Below are positions 18,943 through 27,892 of a stretch of 64,000 nt of DNA, piece by piece. This DNA comes from Fuerstiella sp. (GTDB taxonomy: Bacteria; Planctomycetota; Planctomycetia; Planctomycetales; Planctomycetaceae): contig JAQWOH010000010.1 of NCBI GenBank assembly GCA_029245955.1, positions 57,226 to 121,225 on the forward strand, given 5' to 3'. The notes under the pieces are model-generated. The model saw nothing but the letters and a program-made list of their open reading frames with translations, made no database searches and had not been told where the DNA came from. The first letter of the stretch is position 1, and every line of letters begins with the position of its first letter. A program made the position numbers and the translations under genes.

Positions 18943-20451
18943 ATGATTGATTGCAGGAGGCTGATGTTATTATTTGCCATTCAGCTGTCCGCCAGCGTGG
19001 CGGCGAATGACTGTCCCACAACGAGTGACTGGCCGCAGTTTCGTGGGCACCGCGCTTCCGGCGTGGCGGACGGTCGGCGTTTACCGGTCGAATGGGATCT
19101 GGAAACCGAAACGAATATTCGATGGCAGACTGAGATTCCTGGCATGGGACATGCCAGTCCTATTGTCTGTCGGGGATGTGTCTACATCGTGTCGGCTTCG
19201 ACGGATGTTCAGAAGGACAGCCTTCGTGTCGGTCTGTATGGCGATATTGAATCGGTACAGGACGACAACTCATATACGTGGACGCTGTATTGTCTGTCAG
19301 CCGGTTCCGGGAAGATTTGTTGGGCTCGCACAGTCTACGAGGGCCGACCACAAATCAAACGTCATACGAAAGCCACACATGCCAATTCAACACCAGCTAC
19401 CAATGGCCGGCAGTTGTTCATCCAGCTGGGGTCTGAGGGACTTTATTGTTATGACCTGTGCGGTCGGTTCATGTGGAAGAATAATGCCGGCCAGCTCGAT
19501 TCCGGATACTACAAGGTTCCGGCGGCACAGTGGGGATTCGGCAGTTCGCCGATCGCATTCCGGAATCTGGTGATCGTACAGTGCGATGTACAGAAGGATT
19601 CCTTTATGGCGGCATACAATGTGGAAGACGGCCGCGAGATGTGGCGCGTCCCGCGCGACGATGTTCCCACATGGAGCACGCCTACGATTCACGACAATGG
19701 AAGGCGGCCCGTACTAATTGCCAATGGTCATAAACATGCCGGAGGTTACGACGCGATGACGGGACAGGAACTGTGGCGACTCAGCGGCGGCGGAGATATT
19801 CCCGTACCGACACCGATTGTCGCACACGGCCTGGTTTTTCTGAGCAGCGCTCATGGAGCAAAGAAGCATCTGGGTGCGATCCGAACGTCGGCCCGCGGCA
19901 AGTTGTCGCCGGATTTGTCAAAGAGTATCGAAGATAAACGGGTCGCCTGGTACGAGTCGCGGGACGCGACTTATATGCAGACGCCCATCGTTTATGGTGA
20001 CTATCTGTATGCCTGCCGAGATAATGGTGTGCTGAGTTGTTACAACGCAAAAACGGGAAAACGACTCTATCGGCAGCGGCTTGGAAACGGGGGAGTCGGG
20101 TTCACTGCATCACCGGTTGCCGGCGACGGGAAGCTGTACTTCACAAGTGAAATGGGCGACGTGTTTGTCGTACGCAGCGGCGCGGAGTTCGAATTACTGT
20201 CAAAGAATTCGATGGGCGAAATCTGTATGGCAACGCCGGCCATTTCTGACGGCATGCTCATCGTGCGAGGAAAAAGTCGAATCTATGGGATCGGAGAGCC
20301 AGGGGATGCCCCGATTGTCCACAACGAAAGTGACTCGGCCCGATACCCGAATACCCAGCCACATTCGCCAAAGCGGCAATTCAGGCTGATTGCGCCAGGG
20401 AATTTGCTGAAAAGAATCCGGCTGTTGCGCAAACGCCGGATTTCGCGATGA
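18943..20451 (+). CDS. Secreted PQQ-type beta-propeller protein
   Basis: A 502-residue outer-membrane/periplasmic PQQ-like propeller (8-bladed WD40-like fold, no evidence of quinoprotein catalysis). The signal peptide is MIDCRRLMLLFAIQLSASVA, followed by the family opening DWPQFRGHRASGVADG. Repeated blade motifs include YDLCGRFMWKNN, YNVEDGREMWRVPRD, YDAMTGQELWRLSGGGD and YNAKTGKRLYRQRLGNGG. The last 45 residues (after GIGEPGD) lose blade character and become Lys/Arg-rich. A different frame becomes strikingly protein-like at that point (20334 onward), so the natural C-terminus may have been altered by a frameshift. An AGGAGG lies upstream of an alternative internal ATG at 18964, but only three bases before it. 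Confidence 0.85.
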   Translation: MIDCRRLMLLFAIQLSASVAANDCPTTSDWPQFRGHRASGVADGRRLPVEWDLETETNIRWQTEIPGMGHASPIVCRGCVYIVSASTDVQKDSLRVGLYGDIESVQDDNSYTWTLYCLSAGSGKICWARTVYEGRPQIKRHTKATHANSTPATNGRQLFIQLGSEGLYCYDLCGRFMWKNNAGQLDSGYYKVPAAQWGFGSSPIAFRNLVIVQCDVQKDSFMAAYNVEDGREMWRVPRDDVPTWSTPTIHDNGRRPVLIANGHKHAGGYDAMTGQELWRLSGGGDIPVPTPIVAHGLVFLSSAHGAKKHLGAIRTSARGKLSPDLSKSIEDKRVAWYESRDATYMQTPIVYGDYLYACRDNGVLSCYNAKTGKRLYRQRLGNGGVGFTASPVAGDGKLYFTSEMGDVFVVRSGAEFELLSKNSMGEICMATPAISDGMLIVRGKSRIYGIGEPGDAPIVHNESDSARYPNTQPHSPKRQFRLIAPGNLLKRIRLLRKRRISR

Positions 20452-20768
20452 CGGGACATGAGTATTGGGACGTCGCTGCCGGAATTGAACTGGCTGAATT
20501 ATTCCGACGAGTATTTCTGCAGCGTCCTGCTAAGACTTGCCGCGATGACAGCGAAGGTTCTTGTGGAAACTTAACCATGTTTTTCGTTGAGTAAGAAGCT
20601 GCCCGGTTCCGAAAGAAGTTTGCTGCCACGCTGCTGACGGTGTACCGATTGCCCGGGTTCGGACATCTTCGCCAACACGACCGAACGAGTCTGAATCGTG
20701 CTGGAAAGGCGGCCGTATTCGAACACGTGTCACCCGCAGAACGTTTGCAAAATTCGGCCAGCTGTTAA
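20334..20768 (+). pseudogene. Coding-like remnant in another frame after the PQQ gene
   Basis: The frame starting at 20334 has strong protein character for 86 codons (for example EYPATFAKAAIQADCAREFA and FAMTGHEYWDVAAGIELAEL), then an in-frame TAA at 20592-20594. It continues with 57 more protein-like codons (RFRKKFAATLLTVYRLPGFG, GKAAVFEHVSPAERLQNSA) to a stop at 20766-20768. There is no start codon at its beginning and the first 118 bp overlap the annotated PQQ frame. It is either a decayed gene or a lost C-terminal extension. Its last third resembles the sequence at 24625-24729. Family not recognised. Confidence 0.45.
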
Positions 20769-20896
20769 TTATCACCGACATGCATCGGCATCGGGACACT
20801 GCATCTCTTGAACTTGCGATTGTTCCATATACATTGAGTTGCAGTGCTGAAATCAATACGACGATCAGTTATCCGTCCAACATAGACGACGCATTA

Positions 20897-22498
20897 ATGA
20901 ACATGCAAGTCCTGTATTCGCTGCTGGCTGCGGTCCTTCTGGCAACAAGTCTTCGTGCTGAGACCAAGCCCAATATCATAGTCATCGTGGCAGATGATTT
21001 GGGCTATGCGGATCTGAGTTTCCTGCCTCAGTCGCCCAGGGACGTTAGCACTCCGGCGCTGGATCAGTTGGCGAGCGAAGGTACTTATTTCAGCAATGCC
21101 TGCGCCACCAGTCCGATCTGCAGTCCCTCGCGTTGTGGCTTAATCACGGGACGCTACCAGCAGCGATGGGGGAACTACTGGTATGGCCAGGGCGGACTTC
21201 CGGACGAAGAAGTGACTTTGCCGCAGGTGCTTTCGAAACTGGGATACTCGACGAAAAAGATCGGCAAGACGCATCTGAACGGTGGTCCGGCCCAGCATCC
21301 TCTCGACCATGGATTTGATGAATTCGTGGGCTTTATCCACCACACCTGGGATTACATCCGCCTCAGTGAGAAAGACCTCGCTGCCTATCGGCACCGCGCC
21401 GACGGAAAACCACTTGGGATTCTCAATGTCGGTCCGCTTGAACGAGACAAAGGACAGACCGCGTCTTATGACGATGGATTCACCACTGAGATCTTTACTG
21501 ATGAAGCGTTGAAGACGATCATTGCGGGCCAGCACACTGAAATACCATTCTTTGTTCAGTTGGAGTACAACGCCGTTCACATGCCGACCTATGTCGCGGA
21601 TCCTGAATACGCGAAAAAGGCTGGCTACGAACAGCCGGAGTGGGACCGAGGTGCCGACAAGTGGGAATTTCCCTTCTGGGATCCTCGAGAGATCAGCTGG
21701 AAAGATTGGCACAGGAAATGGGGTCACCTGGGTGAAGTGGATCCACTTGGGCGAAAACGCTATTTGGCGAACCTCATGGCTCTTGATGATGGCGTTGGCC
21801 GAATTCTGCAATCGTTAACGGATACAGGCCAGCGCGACGATACCATCGTCGTGTTTCTGTCAGACAACGGTGGCACCATCAACACTTACTCAAACAACGC
21901 GCCGCTGCGCGGATATAAGTATATGTTTGGCGAAGGCGGCGTCCGCATTCCAATCATCATTTCGTGGCCCGGGCATGTGCCGCAGGGACAGAAGCGTCAT
22001 GGACTGGCATCCGGGATGGATGTGTTTCCAACAGTCGTCGACCTGGCGGGAGGCGTGTTGCCGGAGAACCTCGATGGAAAGAGTCTTGTCCCAGGTCTCC
22101 ATGATGTCGCCGCGGATTCAGGGCACGATTACCTCTGCTTTGCGGACGGAAAGAGAACCTGGAGTGTCCGACAGGGCGATTGGAAACTGATTAACTCGCC
22201 AGGCTGGACTCATCCGAATTATCAGTTGGACGAAGCGAATGTCGCACATCCGGCCGAAGATTATGTTTATCCCGACGGGCTGGTCCTGTTCGACCTCAGG
22301 AATGACATTGGTGAGACACGGGACGTTTCTTCCAGCGAACCTGACCGTGTGAAAAACATGACAGCGCTTTATGAGGCCTGGCGGGGCGAGATGGGTAAGC
22401 CGGTTTCCGGTAAGGTTCGACCAGTGAAGAAACAGGAGCAGCCTGGTATACGGGATAGCGGGATAGACCGACGACCGGAAATCGGCCGTGCGAATTAA
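20897..22498 (+). CDS. Secreted type I sulfatase
   Basis: A 533-residue formylglycine-dependent sulfatase. The signal peptide is MNMQVLYSLLAAVLLATSLRA, followed by the metal-binding PNIIVIVADDLGYADL. The catalytic Cys75 (to be converted to formylglycine) is in CSPSRCGLITGR, a canonical C-x-P-x-R motif. Later come GKTHLNGG, the metal ligands of VVFLSDNGG, and GEGGVRIPIIISWPG. Planctomycete sulfatases desulfate marine polysaccharides. The longer frame begins at 20780, but the ATG at 20897 directly precedes the signal peptide. A ThuA-like and a LamG-like gene follow on the same strand with gaps of about 120 and 100 bp. The specific glycan cannot be predicted. Confidence 0.92.
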   Translation: MNMQVLYSLLAAVLLATSLRAETKPNIIVIVADDLGYADLSFLPQSPRDVSTPALDQLASEGTYFSNACATSPICSPSRCGLITGRYQQRWGNYWYGQGGLPDEEVTLPQVLSKLGYSTKKIGKTHLNGGPAQHPLDHGFDEFVGFIHHTWDYIRLSEKDLAAYRHRADGKPLGILNVGPLERDKGQTASYDDGFTTEIFTDEALKTIIAGQHTEIPFFVQLEYNAVHMPTYVADPEYAKKAGYEQPEWDRGADKWEFPFWDPREISWKDWHRKWGHLGEVDPLGRKRYLANLMALDDGVGRILQSLTDTGQRDDTIVVFLSDNGGTINTYSNNAPLRGYKYMFGEGGVRIPIIISWPGHVPQGQKRHGLASGMDVFPTVVDLAGGVLPENLDGKSLVPGLHDVAADSGHDYLCFADGKRTWSVRQGDWKLINSPGWTHPNYQLDEANVAHPAEDYVYPDGLVLFDLRNDIGETRDVSSSEPDRVKNMTALYEAWRGEMGKPVSGKVRPVKKQEQPGIRDSGIDRRPEIGRAN

Positions 22499-22617
22499 TC
22501 GGTTTGGCAGTCGCACGACGTGTGCGGGGCGTAATGCTGCAGCTATCATGAACTTTGTGAGCCAACTAAATGACCTGACGCCTGCGAATGCAATTGCGGG
22601 TGAGCTTCATGTAAGTG

Positions 22618-23499
22618 ATGAATACCATGAAATGCAATTCCAAAGTGTCTATTGCTCTTGCAGCAATGATGGTAGCGACGGGAGCGAGCGCCGTTGAGGA
22701 TGCGGAACAGGACGCTCCACTGAAAATCCTGCTTGTCGCTGGTGGCTGTTGCCATGATTATGCCACGCAGTCACGACTGCTCAAGGTCGGTATTGAAGAA
22801 CGCATTCACGCTGTGGTGACAGTTGTGTTTAACCCGAGCACTTCCACTGATACGCGGTTCGAGATCTATGAATCGGACAAATGGGCGGAGGGATATGACG
22901 TTGTCCTGCATGACGAGTGCTCTGCTGCAGTGACGGACAAGAGCTACGTGGAACGGATTCTGGCGGCCCACAGGAACGGAGTACCTGCTGTGAATGTGCA
23001 TTGCGCGATGCACAGCTATCGGTGGGGCAGCTTTCGTGAGCCCGTCGAACTGGGCGCGGACAATGCCGGTTGGTACGAAATGATTGGCGTTCAGTCCACG
23101 GGTCATGGCCCCCAGTCTCCGATTGACGTTCGCTATACTGATGCCACTCATCCAGTCACGAAGGGGTTTAAGCACTGGACCACGGTCAACGAGGAACTCT
23201 ACAATAACGTGCAGGTGTTCGGCGGTACCAGGGCCCTGGCCAGCGGCACACAACAACAACATCCACGCAAACGGGAATTGAAGAAAAACCCCGCCGCCAG
23301 ACCTCGTGAAGCCAATGCGATCGTCGTGTGGACGAACGAATATGGTCCCAACAGGACAAAGATCTTCAGCACCACTCTTGGGCACAACAATGAGACGGTG
23401 GGCGATCCCCGCTACCTGGATTTAGTTGTCCGGGGCCTGCTGTGGTGTACTGACAATCTAAGCGATGACGGTACGCCGACGGCTGTCTACGCGAAGTAA
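22618..23499 (+). CDS. Secreted ThuA-like protein
   Basis: About 293 residues with a signal peptide (SIALAAMMVATGASA) and the ThuA (glutamine-amidotransferase-like) fold. Family segments are KILLVAGGCCHDYATQSRLL, YDVVLHDECSA, VPAVNVHCAMHSYR and THPVTKGFKHW with NEELYNN, then TKIFSTTLGHNNETVGDPRY. ThuA was named for trehalose utilisation, and planctomycete paralogues accompany sugar-oxidising and sulfatase genes. A GTG three bases upstream is an alternative start. Situated between a sulfatase and a LamG-like protein, it is probably part of a periplasmic glycan-processing set. Biochemical role of the secreted members is not established. Confidence 0.85.
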   Translation: MNTMKCNSKVSIALAAMMVATGASAVEDAEQDAPLKILLVAGGCCHDYATQSRLLKVGIEERIHAVVTVVFNPSTSTDTRFEIYESDKWAEGYDVVLHDECSAAVTDKSYVERILAAHRNGVPAVNVHCAMHSYRWGSFREPVELGADNAGWYEMIGVQSTGHGPQSPIDVRYTDATHPVTKGFKHWTTVNEELYNNVQVFGGTRALASGTQQQHPRKRELKKNPAARPREANAIVVWTNEYGPNRTKIFSTTLGHNNETVGDPRYLDLVVRGLLWCTDNLSDDGTPTAVYAK

Positions 23500-23597
23500 G
23501 GCCCGGCTTCCAGCACTCAGCCCGATGCCAGCATCCTGCTGACCGTGTCACGTTCTTTCGTCAACCATGCAGACTGATTTCAAACGGGTTACAGATA

Positions 23598-24341
23598 ATG
23601 ATAAGACGACTCTTCGCCGCCAGCACTCTCGTAATCTGGCTCACGGTTCTGCCACCTGCTCTGCGTGCGGATGAACGGGGCGTCTTGATTTTCGAAGATG
23701 ATTTCAACCGCAACGAATCTCAGGAATCGAAAGAAGAGCTCAGCCGAGGCTGGGGCTCGAACAGTAAGAAACGTGCGGCAGGAAACAAGCAAGTCGATCT
23801 CAAAGACGGAGCGATGCACATTTACCGGCACAAGGCCGCAGACCATGCGGTATCGGTGACTCATCCCGCTGGATTTCGAGACGGCTCTGTCGAACTTAAG
23901 TTCATGCTGGCGGCCAAGACCGACAGCCTTGGTCTGAATTTCGCGGACTTGAAGTTCAAGGAGGTGCACGCGGGTCACCTGTTCGTTGCGAAAATCAGCA
24001 CCCGGGATGTGCAATTGCACGACCTCAAGACGGGCAACATGAATTTGAAGACGCGCGAGTTGCGGTTGGCCAACAAACTGTCTTCCTCCCGGAAAGTCGA
24101 GTTGAAGACGAAGGTCAGGAAGTTTCCGCACCGACTTGAGTCCGGGGAATGGCATACTCTGGTTGTCTGTGTCAGCGGTGACACACTGAGTGTTTCCATT
24201 GACGGCGGACACGTTGGTTCTTTTTCGTCCGCAGGGATTGCGCACCCCACGAAACGAACGCTTCGATTATCAGTGCCGAAGAACGCCGTTGTCGATGATG
24301 TGAAAATTTTCTCGCTGACGGCTTCGGCCGAGGCAGATTAG
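23598..24341 (+). CDS. Secreted LamG/DUF1080-like protein
   Basis: A 247-residue protein with signal peptide MIRRLFAASTLVIWLTVLPP and a single concanavalin-like beta-sandwich. Visible segments are LIFEDDFNRNES at the start, RDGSVELKFMLA, LESGEWHTLVVCVSGDTLSV, SIDGGHVGSFSSAGIAHPTK and a final VVDDVKIFSL strand. This resembles the 3-keto-disaccharide hydrolase (DUF1080) family in shape but is shorter and lacks an attached cytochrome. The N-terminal region between residues 30 and 70 is Lys/Glu-rich. Gene order after sulfatase and ThuA suggests a sugar-binding or hydrolytic role on the same substrate; this is inference. Confidence 0.7.
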   Translation: MIRRLFAASTLVIWLTVLPPALRADERGVLIFEDDFNRNESQESKEELSRGWGSNSKKRAAGNKQVDLKDGAMHIYRHKAADHAVSVTHPAGFRDGSVELKFMLAAKTDSLGLNFADLKFKEVHAGHLFVAKISTRDVQLHDLKTGNMNLKTRELRLANKLSSSRKVELKTKVRKFPHRLESGEWHTLVVCVSGDTLSVSIDGGHVGSFSSAGIAHPTKRTLRLSVPKNAVVDDVKIFSLTASAEAD

Positions 24342-24915
24342 AGTCGTTTGCTTTTACATATTGTCGTGGACGCTACCGGCTTGTGGAAGTCGCAAAGCTG
24401 CTGTTGAAAAGCGTTGTTCGCGGATACAAGTCAGCATGAAACAATGTCGCCCGATCCAGACAGCCCGATATACAGGTATGGTCGGTAATCTGGTTGTTTT
24501 GTTTCTGATTATCTGTTGTCTTTCAGGATTGCTCACGCTCAGTTGGCTGAACTCCCGGAAACGTCTCCAGACCAGCAGTGCGTCTTCTTCAATTCGAAGC
24601 ATTGGCTGGCTGGCTTTGGTGACCTTCGACAGCATGGGGCGAATGTGGCGAATTCGTTTCAGTAAGTCAGCCACTTTTGGACACGTGTTACCCGAACAAC
24701 GACTGATGACTGCAGCGTTCGTAAACTGAATTCTGCGTTCAAAATGCGGGCAACGGGATAGAGCGGTCGTGTGACGCTTCGAGTCTTCAAGCAGCCTGCT
24801 GTCATCGACGCCCCTGAAGTGTTAGAGTTTGCCGGATCACTCGCATTGAACGCGGAACTCGCGAACAGTGTTGCCCCGGTAACTGCTGCAACTGACTGCA
24901 AGAGAGACACACACA
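24342..24915. other. Intergenic region with a doubtful membrane-segment ORF and a diverged repeat
   Basis: About 570 bp. It holds the doubtful plus-strand ORF 24436-24729, whose 3' third resembles the sequence ending at 20768. An overlapping minus-strand frame of similar length (24354-24674) has no better claim. The methyltransferase promoter should lie in 24730-24915. Confidence 0.5.
24436..24729 (+). CDS. Doubtful ORF with one membrane segment and a repeated C-terminal motif
   Basis: A 97-codon frame from ATG: a hydrophobic stretch (NLVVLFLIICCLSGLLTLSW), then a basic region. The C-terminus KSATFGHVLPEQRL matches KAAVFEHVSPAERL encoded at 20706-20747, with the flanking Arg residues and the downstream stop in nearly the same place. 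No ribosome site is convincing. It could be a small gene family member, but a decayed repeat is equally possible. Confidence 0.25.
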   Translation: MKQCRPIQTARYTGMVGNLVVLFLIICCLSGLLTLSWLNSRKRLQTSSASSSIRSIGWLALVTFDSMGRMWRIRFSKSATFGHVLPEQRLMTAAFVN

Positions 24916-25761
24916 ATGTCACAATACGCGAACTACGCTCTCGATTCGGATAGCTACGACACAACCAGAATTCCGGTTGGCCTCGATACGATTCTGGCCT
25001 GTCTTGCTCGGACAGCAACTCCACTCAGCCAACAGGTGCTTTTGGAGGCCGGCTGCGGGACAGGAAACTACCTGCATGCACTGCATCCCCACGTCGGTAG
25101 TCTTTCCGGCATCGACTTCAGCGAAGGCATGCTGACACAAGCTCGCCGGAAGCTCGACGAACAGGTTGGTCTCACCTGCGGCAGCATTCTCGATATGGCG
25201 TTCGAAGACGAGAGTTTTGATGGTATTACGTGTAATCAGGTGATTCATCACCTTGAAGAAGGGCCGAGTGCGGCCGATGATCCTTCTGCGTGGGAGCCGA
25301 GTCAGTTTCCAAACATGACTCAGTTTACCCGAGAAGCATGGCGAGTGCTGAAGCCGGGAGGAGCGTTCGTGATCAATGCCACGACACACGACCAGTTCCG
25401 TGACGGCTATTGGTGGGCTGCATTGATTCCGACAGCTGTGTCACGGCTGGTTTGCAGAATGCCTGACTTTGACCAACTGCAACAGATTCTCAGAGAAGCC
25501 GGATTTGAAATCGAGTCCGTTGAGCCGGAACTGCATGGAATACTCCAGGGGTCGTCATATCTCGATCCTGAAGGCCCACTCAAGGAAGCCTGGCGTGCTG
25601 GTGATTCGACATGGTCATTAGTCACGGAAACCGAACTTGCAGATGCTCAACATCGAGTCGAACAGATGAATTCTGAGGGGACGATTCAGGCCTGGCTTGA
25701 CGAGCGAGAGCAGTATCGCTCGAAAATCGGACAGACGACGTTCATATGTGCACGCAAATAG
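24916..25761 (+). CDS. Class I SAM-dependent methyltransferase
   Basis: A 281-residue Rossmann-fold methyltransferase. Motif I is VLLEAGCGTGNYLHAL; the acidic ribose-binding position follows in LSGIDFSEGMLTQAR. The GSILDMAFEDESFDGITCNQ segment is motif II, and EAWRVLKPGGAFVINATT is the post-motif III signature of the UbiE/Methyltransf_11 group. The substrate is not evident. The middle insertion (EEGPSAADDPSAWEPSQFPN) is unusual for the smallest members. The DUF5690 membrane protein gene starts about 50 bp downstream, so the two may be co-transcribed. Confidence 0.88.
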   Translation: MSQYANYALDSDSYDTTRIPVGLDTILACLARTATPLSQQVLLEAGCGTGNYLHALHPHVGSLSGIDFSEGMLTQARRKLDEQVGLTCGSILDMAFEDESFDGITCNQVIHHLEEGPSAADDPSAWEPSQFPNMTQFTREAWRVLKPGGAFVINATTHDQFRDGYWWAALIPTAVSRLVCRMPDFDQLQQILREAGFEIESVEPELHGILQGSSYLDPEGPLKEAWRAGDSTWSLVTETELADAQHRVEQMNSEGTIQAWLDEREQYRSKIGQTTFICARK

Positions 25762-25810
25762 ACTCTGTTTTCTTTCGCGGTGACGGTTCAGGGAAAGCAG
25801 CGTGTGAGCA

Positions 25811-27127
25811 ATGTTAGATCGAGAACGTTTTCTAACTCGATGGCTCACCCGAGCCCCGGACTGGCAGTTCGCTGCATACACCGTAGGGGCATCGTTCTCG
25901 ACCTATTTCTGTATGTACGCATTTCGCAAGCCGTTTGCGGCCGCGACATACGATGGCTTTGAGACGTTTGTCGGACTGGATCTGAAGACGGCGCTCGCAA
26001 TCAGCCAGGTCATTGGGTACACGCTGTCCAAAGTGATTGGAATAAAAGTCTGCTCTGAGCTGGACAGAGCCCATCGGGCGTTCGCCCTGCTGGTGCTGAT
26101 CATTTGGGCGCAGATAGCGCTGGTTGTTTTCGCGGTCGTTCCGGCGCACTGGAAAGTGGCTGCAATCCTGTTGAACGGTCTTCCGTTGGGAATGATCTGG
26201 GGACTTGTGGTGCGTTACCTGGAGGGAAGAAGACTCTCGGAGCTGGTGCTGGCCGGTCTGAGTTGTTCCTACATCATTGCGAGCGGTGTCGTCAAAGATG
26301 CCGGTCGGACGTGGATGAGTGTCGGCGTGTCTGATGTGTGGATGCCCGCAGTTACAGGATTCTGTTTTCTGCCGCTGTATCTTGTCTCCGTATGGCTGTT
26401 AGATCAGGTTCCAGCTGCCTCAGCGGCCGATATCGCTTCGCGAACGGAACGGCCTAAAATGAATGCCGCGGATCGCACAAGGTTTGTGAATCAGTTCCGG
26501 CTGGGCCTGTTTCTTCTGTTCACGGTGTATTTCTTCCTGACCGCCTATCGTGACTTTCGAGACAACTACGGCATAGAGATTTTCAAGGCACTGGGCTATG
26601 CAGACACTCCCGGGATATTCACGCGGACGGAGTTTCCTGTGGCCGTCGGCGTCGTGCTGGCGTTGGCCGTGCTGAATGTCTTTCGAAACCACCGGCACGG
26701 ACTCATCGCCGTCTACGTGGTGATGGCCAGTGGGTTGATGTTGATGACCGGGGCCACACTGATGCTTGATGCCGGTCTGCTTCAGGGACGTGAATTCTGG
26801 TGGATGGTGTTGGTGGGACTTGGTTCGTATCTCGTCTACGTTCCCTTCGGGACAGCGCTGTTTGAGCGACTCATTGCTTCCACTCAATTCCGTGGAAACG
26901 CGGTGTTTGCGATCTATATCGCCGATTCTGTCGGATACACAGGGGCGATTGCTGTGCAGATCTACAGAGATCTGTTTGAGCCAGACATCAATCGATTCGA
27001 ATTCTTCCGTATTTTTACCTATGCATTTTCGCTACTGGGAATTGTCTTCTTAGTGGCCAGCTGTGTTTCGTTCCTGTCGAAAACACACCGCGCCCGCAAT
27101 GATCGTCAGAAACGGGCGGAAGTTTAG
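25811..27127 (+). CDS. DUF5690 family polytopic membrane protein (MFS-like)
   Basis: A 438-residue membrane protein with about 11-12 hydrophobic segments. The conserved DUF5690 opening AAYTVGASFSTYFCMYAFRK is followed by PFAAATYDG. Later segments include SQVIGYTLSKVIGIKVCSEL, LNGLPLGMIWGLVVRYLEGR, CSYIIASGVVKDAGR, and the loop FLTAYRDFRDNYGIEI. A relation to major facilitator transporters is likely from the topology, but no substrate is known. It lies between the methyltransferase gene and a broken BNR-type gene on the same strand. Confidence 0.85.
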   Translation: MLDRERFLTRWLTRAPDWQFAAYTVGASFSTYFCMYAFRKPFAAATYDGFETFVGLDLKTALAISQVIGYTLSKVIGIKVCSELDRAHRAFALLVLIIWAQIALVVFAVVPAHWKVAAILLNGLPLGMIWGLVVRYLEGRRLSELVLAGLSCSYIIASGVVKDAGRTWMSVGVSDVWMPAVTGFCFLPLYLVSVWLLDQVPAASAADIASRTERPKMNAADRTRFVNQFRLGLFLLFTVYFFLTAYRDFRDNYGIEIFKALGYADTPGIFTRTEFPVAVGVVLALAVLNVFRNHRHGLIAVYVVMASGLMLMTGATLMLDAGLLQGREFWWMVLVGLGSYLVYVPFGTALFERLIASTQFRGNAVFAIYIADSVGYTGAIAVQIYRDLFEPDINRFEFFRIFTYAFSLLGIVFLVASCVSFLSKTHRARNDRQKRAEV

Positions 27128-27234
27128 CAGCAATACGCACCAACATGTGCGACCGAAGTGTGTCAACGGCCATTTTGGTGGGACGGCCAGAGACAGTAAC
27201 CGTCGACTACTGCATATAGTGTCGTACTCCGATC

Positions 27235-27892
27235 ATGTTGCGAAGACGGTACCACGTGCGACAATTCTGCTCGACAAGAAGCCCAGTGACGCCCTCGACA
27301 ACCCGGTGCGACGACAGGGGCCACCTCTGGATCTTCTCAACATCCCACGGAACGTCGCGCCCTTCCGGCATCCACCGCAGCGTTAAACCATACGACATTG
27401 GTGAATTCGAGTTGGTTTCCGCCACGCACCTCGACGGAGACCGGCAAGAGCTGATCACCAACTTTTCATATATGCCGGCATGGCATAAGCCCGATCGCGG
27501 GTTTGTCGCATTCTTCACACGATATGGCTGTGCCGCACAACGCACCAGCTGTTTATTAGCAGCCCTGATGGAAAGAAGTGAAGCCTTTGGCGACGATCGA
27601 TATTACCACGTCAGCGGCATCGGCAGGGCAAAGGTTGGGGCGATGTTCAACTATCACCCGAACCCTAAGGACGCTCAATTGGTGAACGAACGTGTACTAT
27701 GTCAAATCCGCTGATAATGGTGCGACATGGCAATCGGTCGACTCTGGTGATACTCCAATCGATGACTACCGCCGCCGGATCAAAGCTACAAATCGTGTCG
27801 GCCGACATGGTATGTGGATCAATCGCTACGCCTATCTGACGGATGAAAAACTGGCGATCATCGGACAGGTGACCGGCTCAACACGAAACTAG
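27235..27892 (+). pseudogene. Broken BNR-repeat (sialidase-like) protein gene
   Basis: Two overlapping frames together spell a BNR-4-type secreted protein. The first (to 27714) gives TPSTTRCDDRGHLWIFSTSH, GTSRPSGIHRSVKPYDIGEF and ELITNFSYMPAWHKPDRGFV. The second (27692-27892) gives YYVKSADNGATWQSVDSGD, a classic Asp-box (S-x-D-x-G-x-T-W), and WINRYAYLTDEKLAIIGQV before its stop. A frameshift near 27690 joins them, and the start of the gene is missing or garbled before 27235. A hairpin at 27894 sits directly after the final stop, consistent with a former gene end. Sequencing error cannot be excluded for a single frameshift, but the missing 5' end favours decay. Confidence 0.75.

Noticed and set aside
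24354..24674. Minus-strand 106-codon frame in the gap before the methyltransferase
   Set aside because: Overlaps a plus-strand frame that has at least a repeat match; no ribosome site and no similarity recognised.
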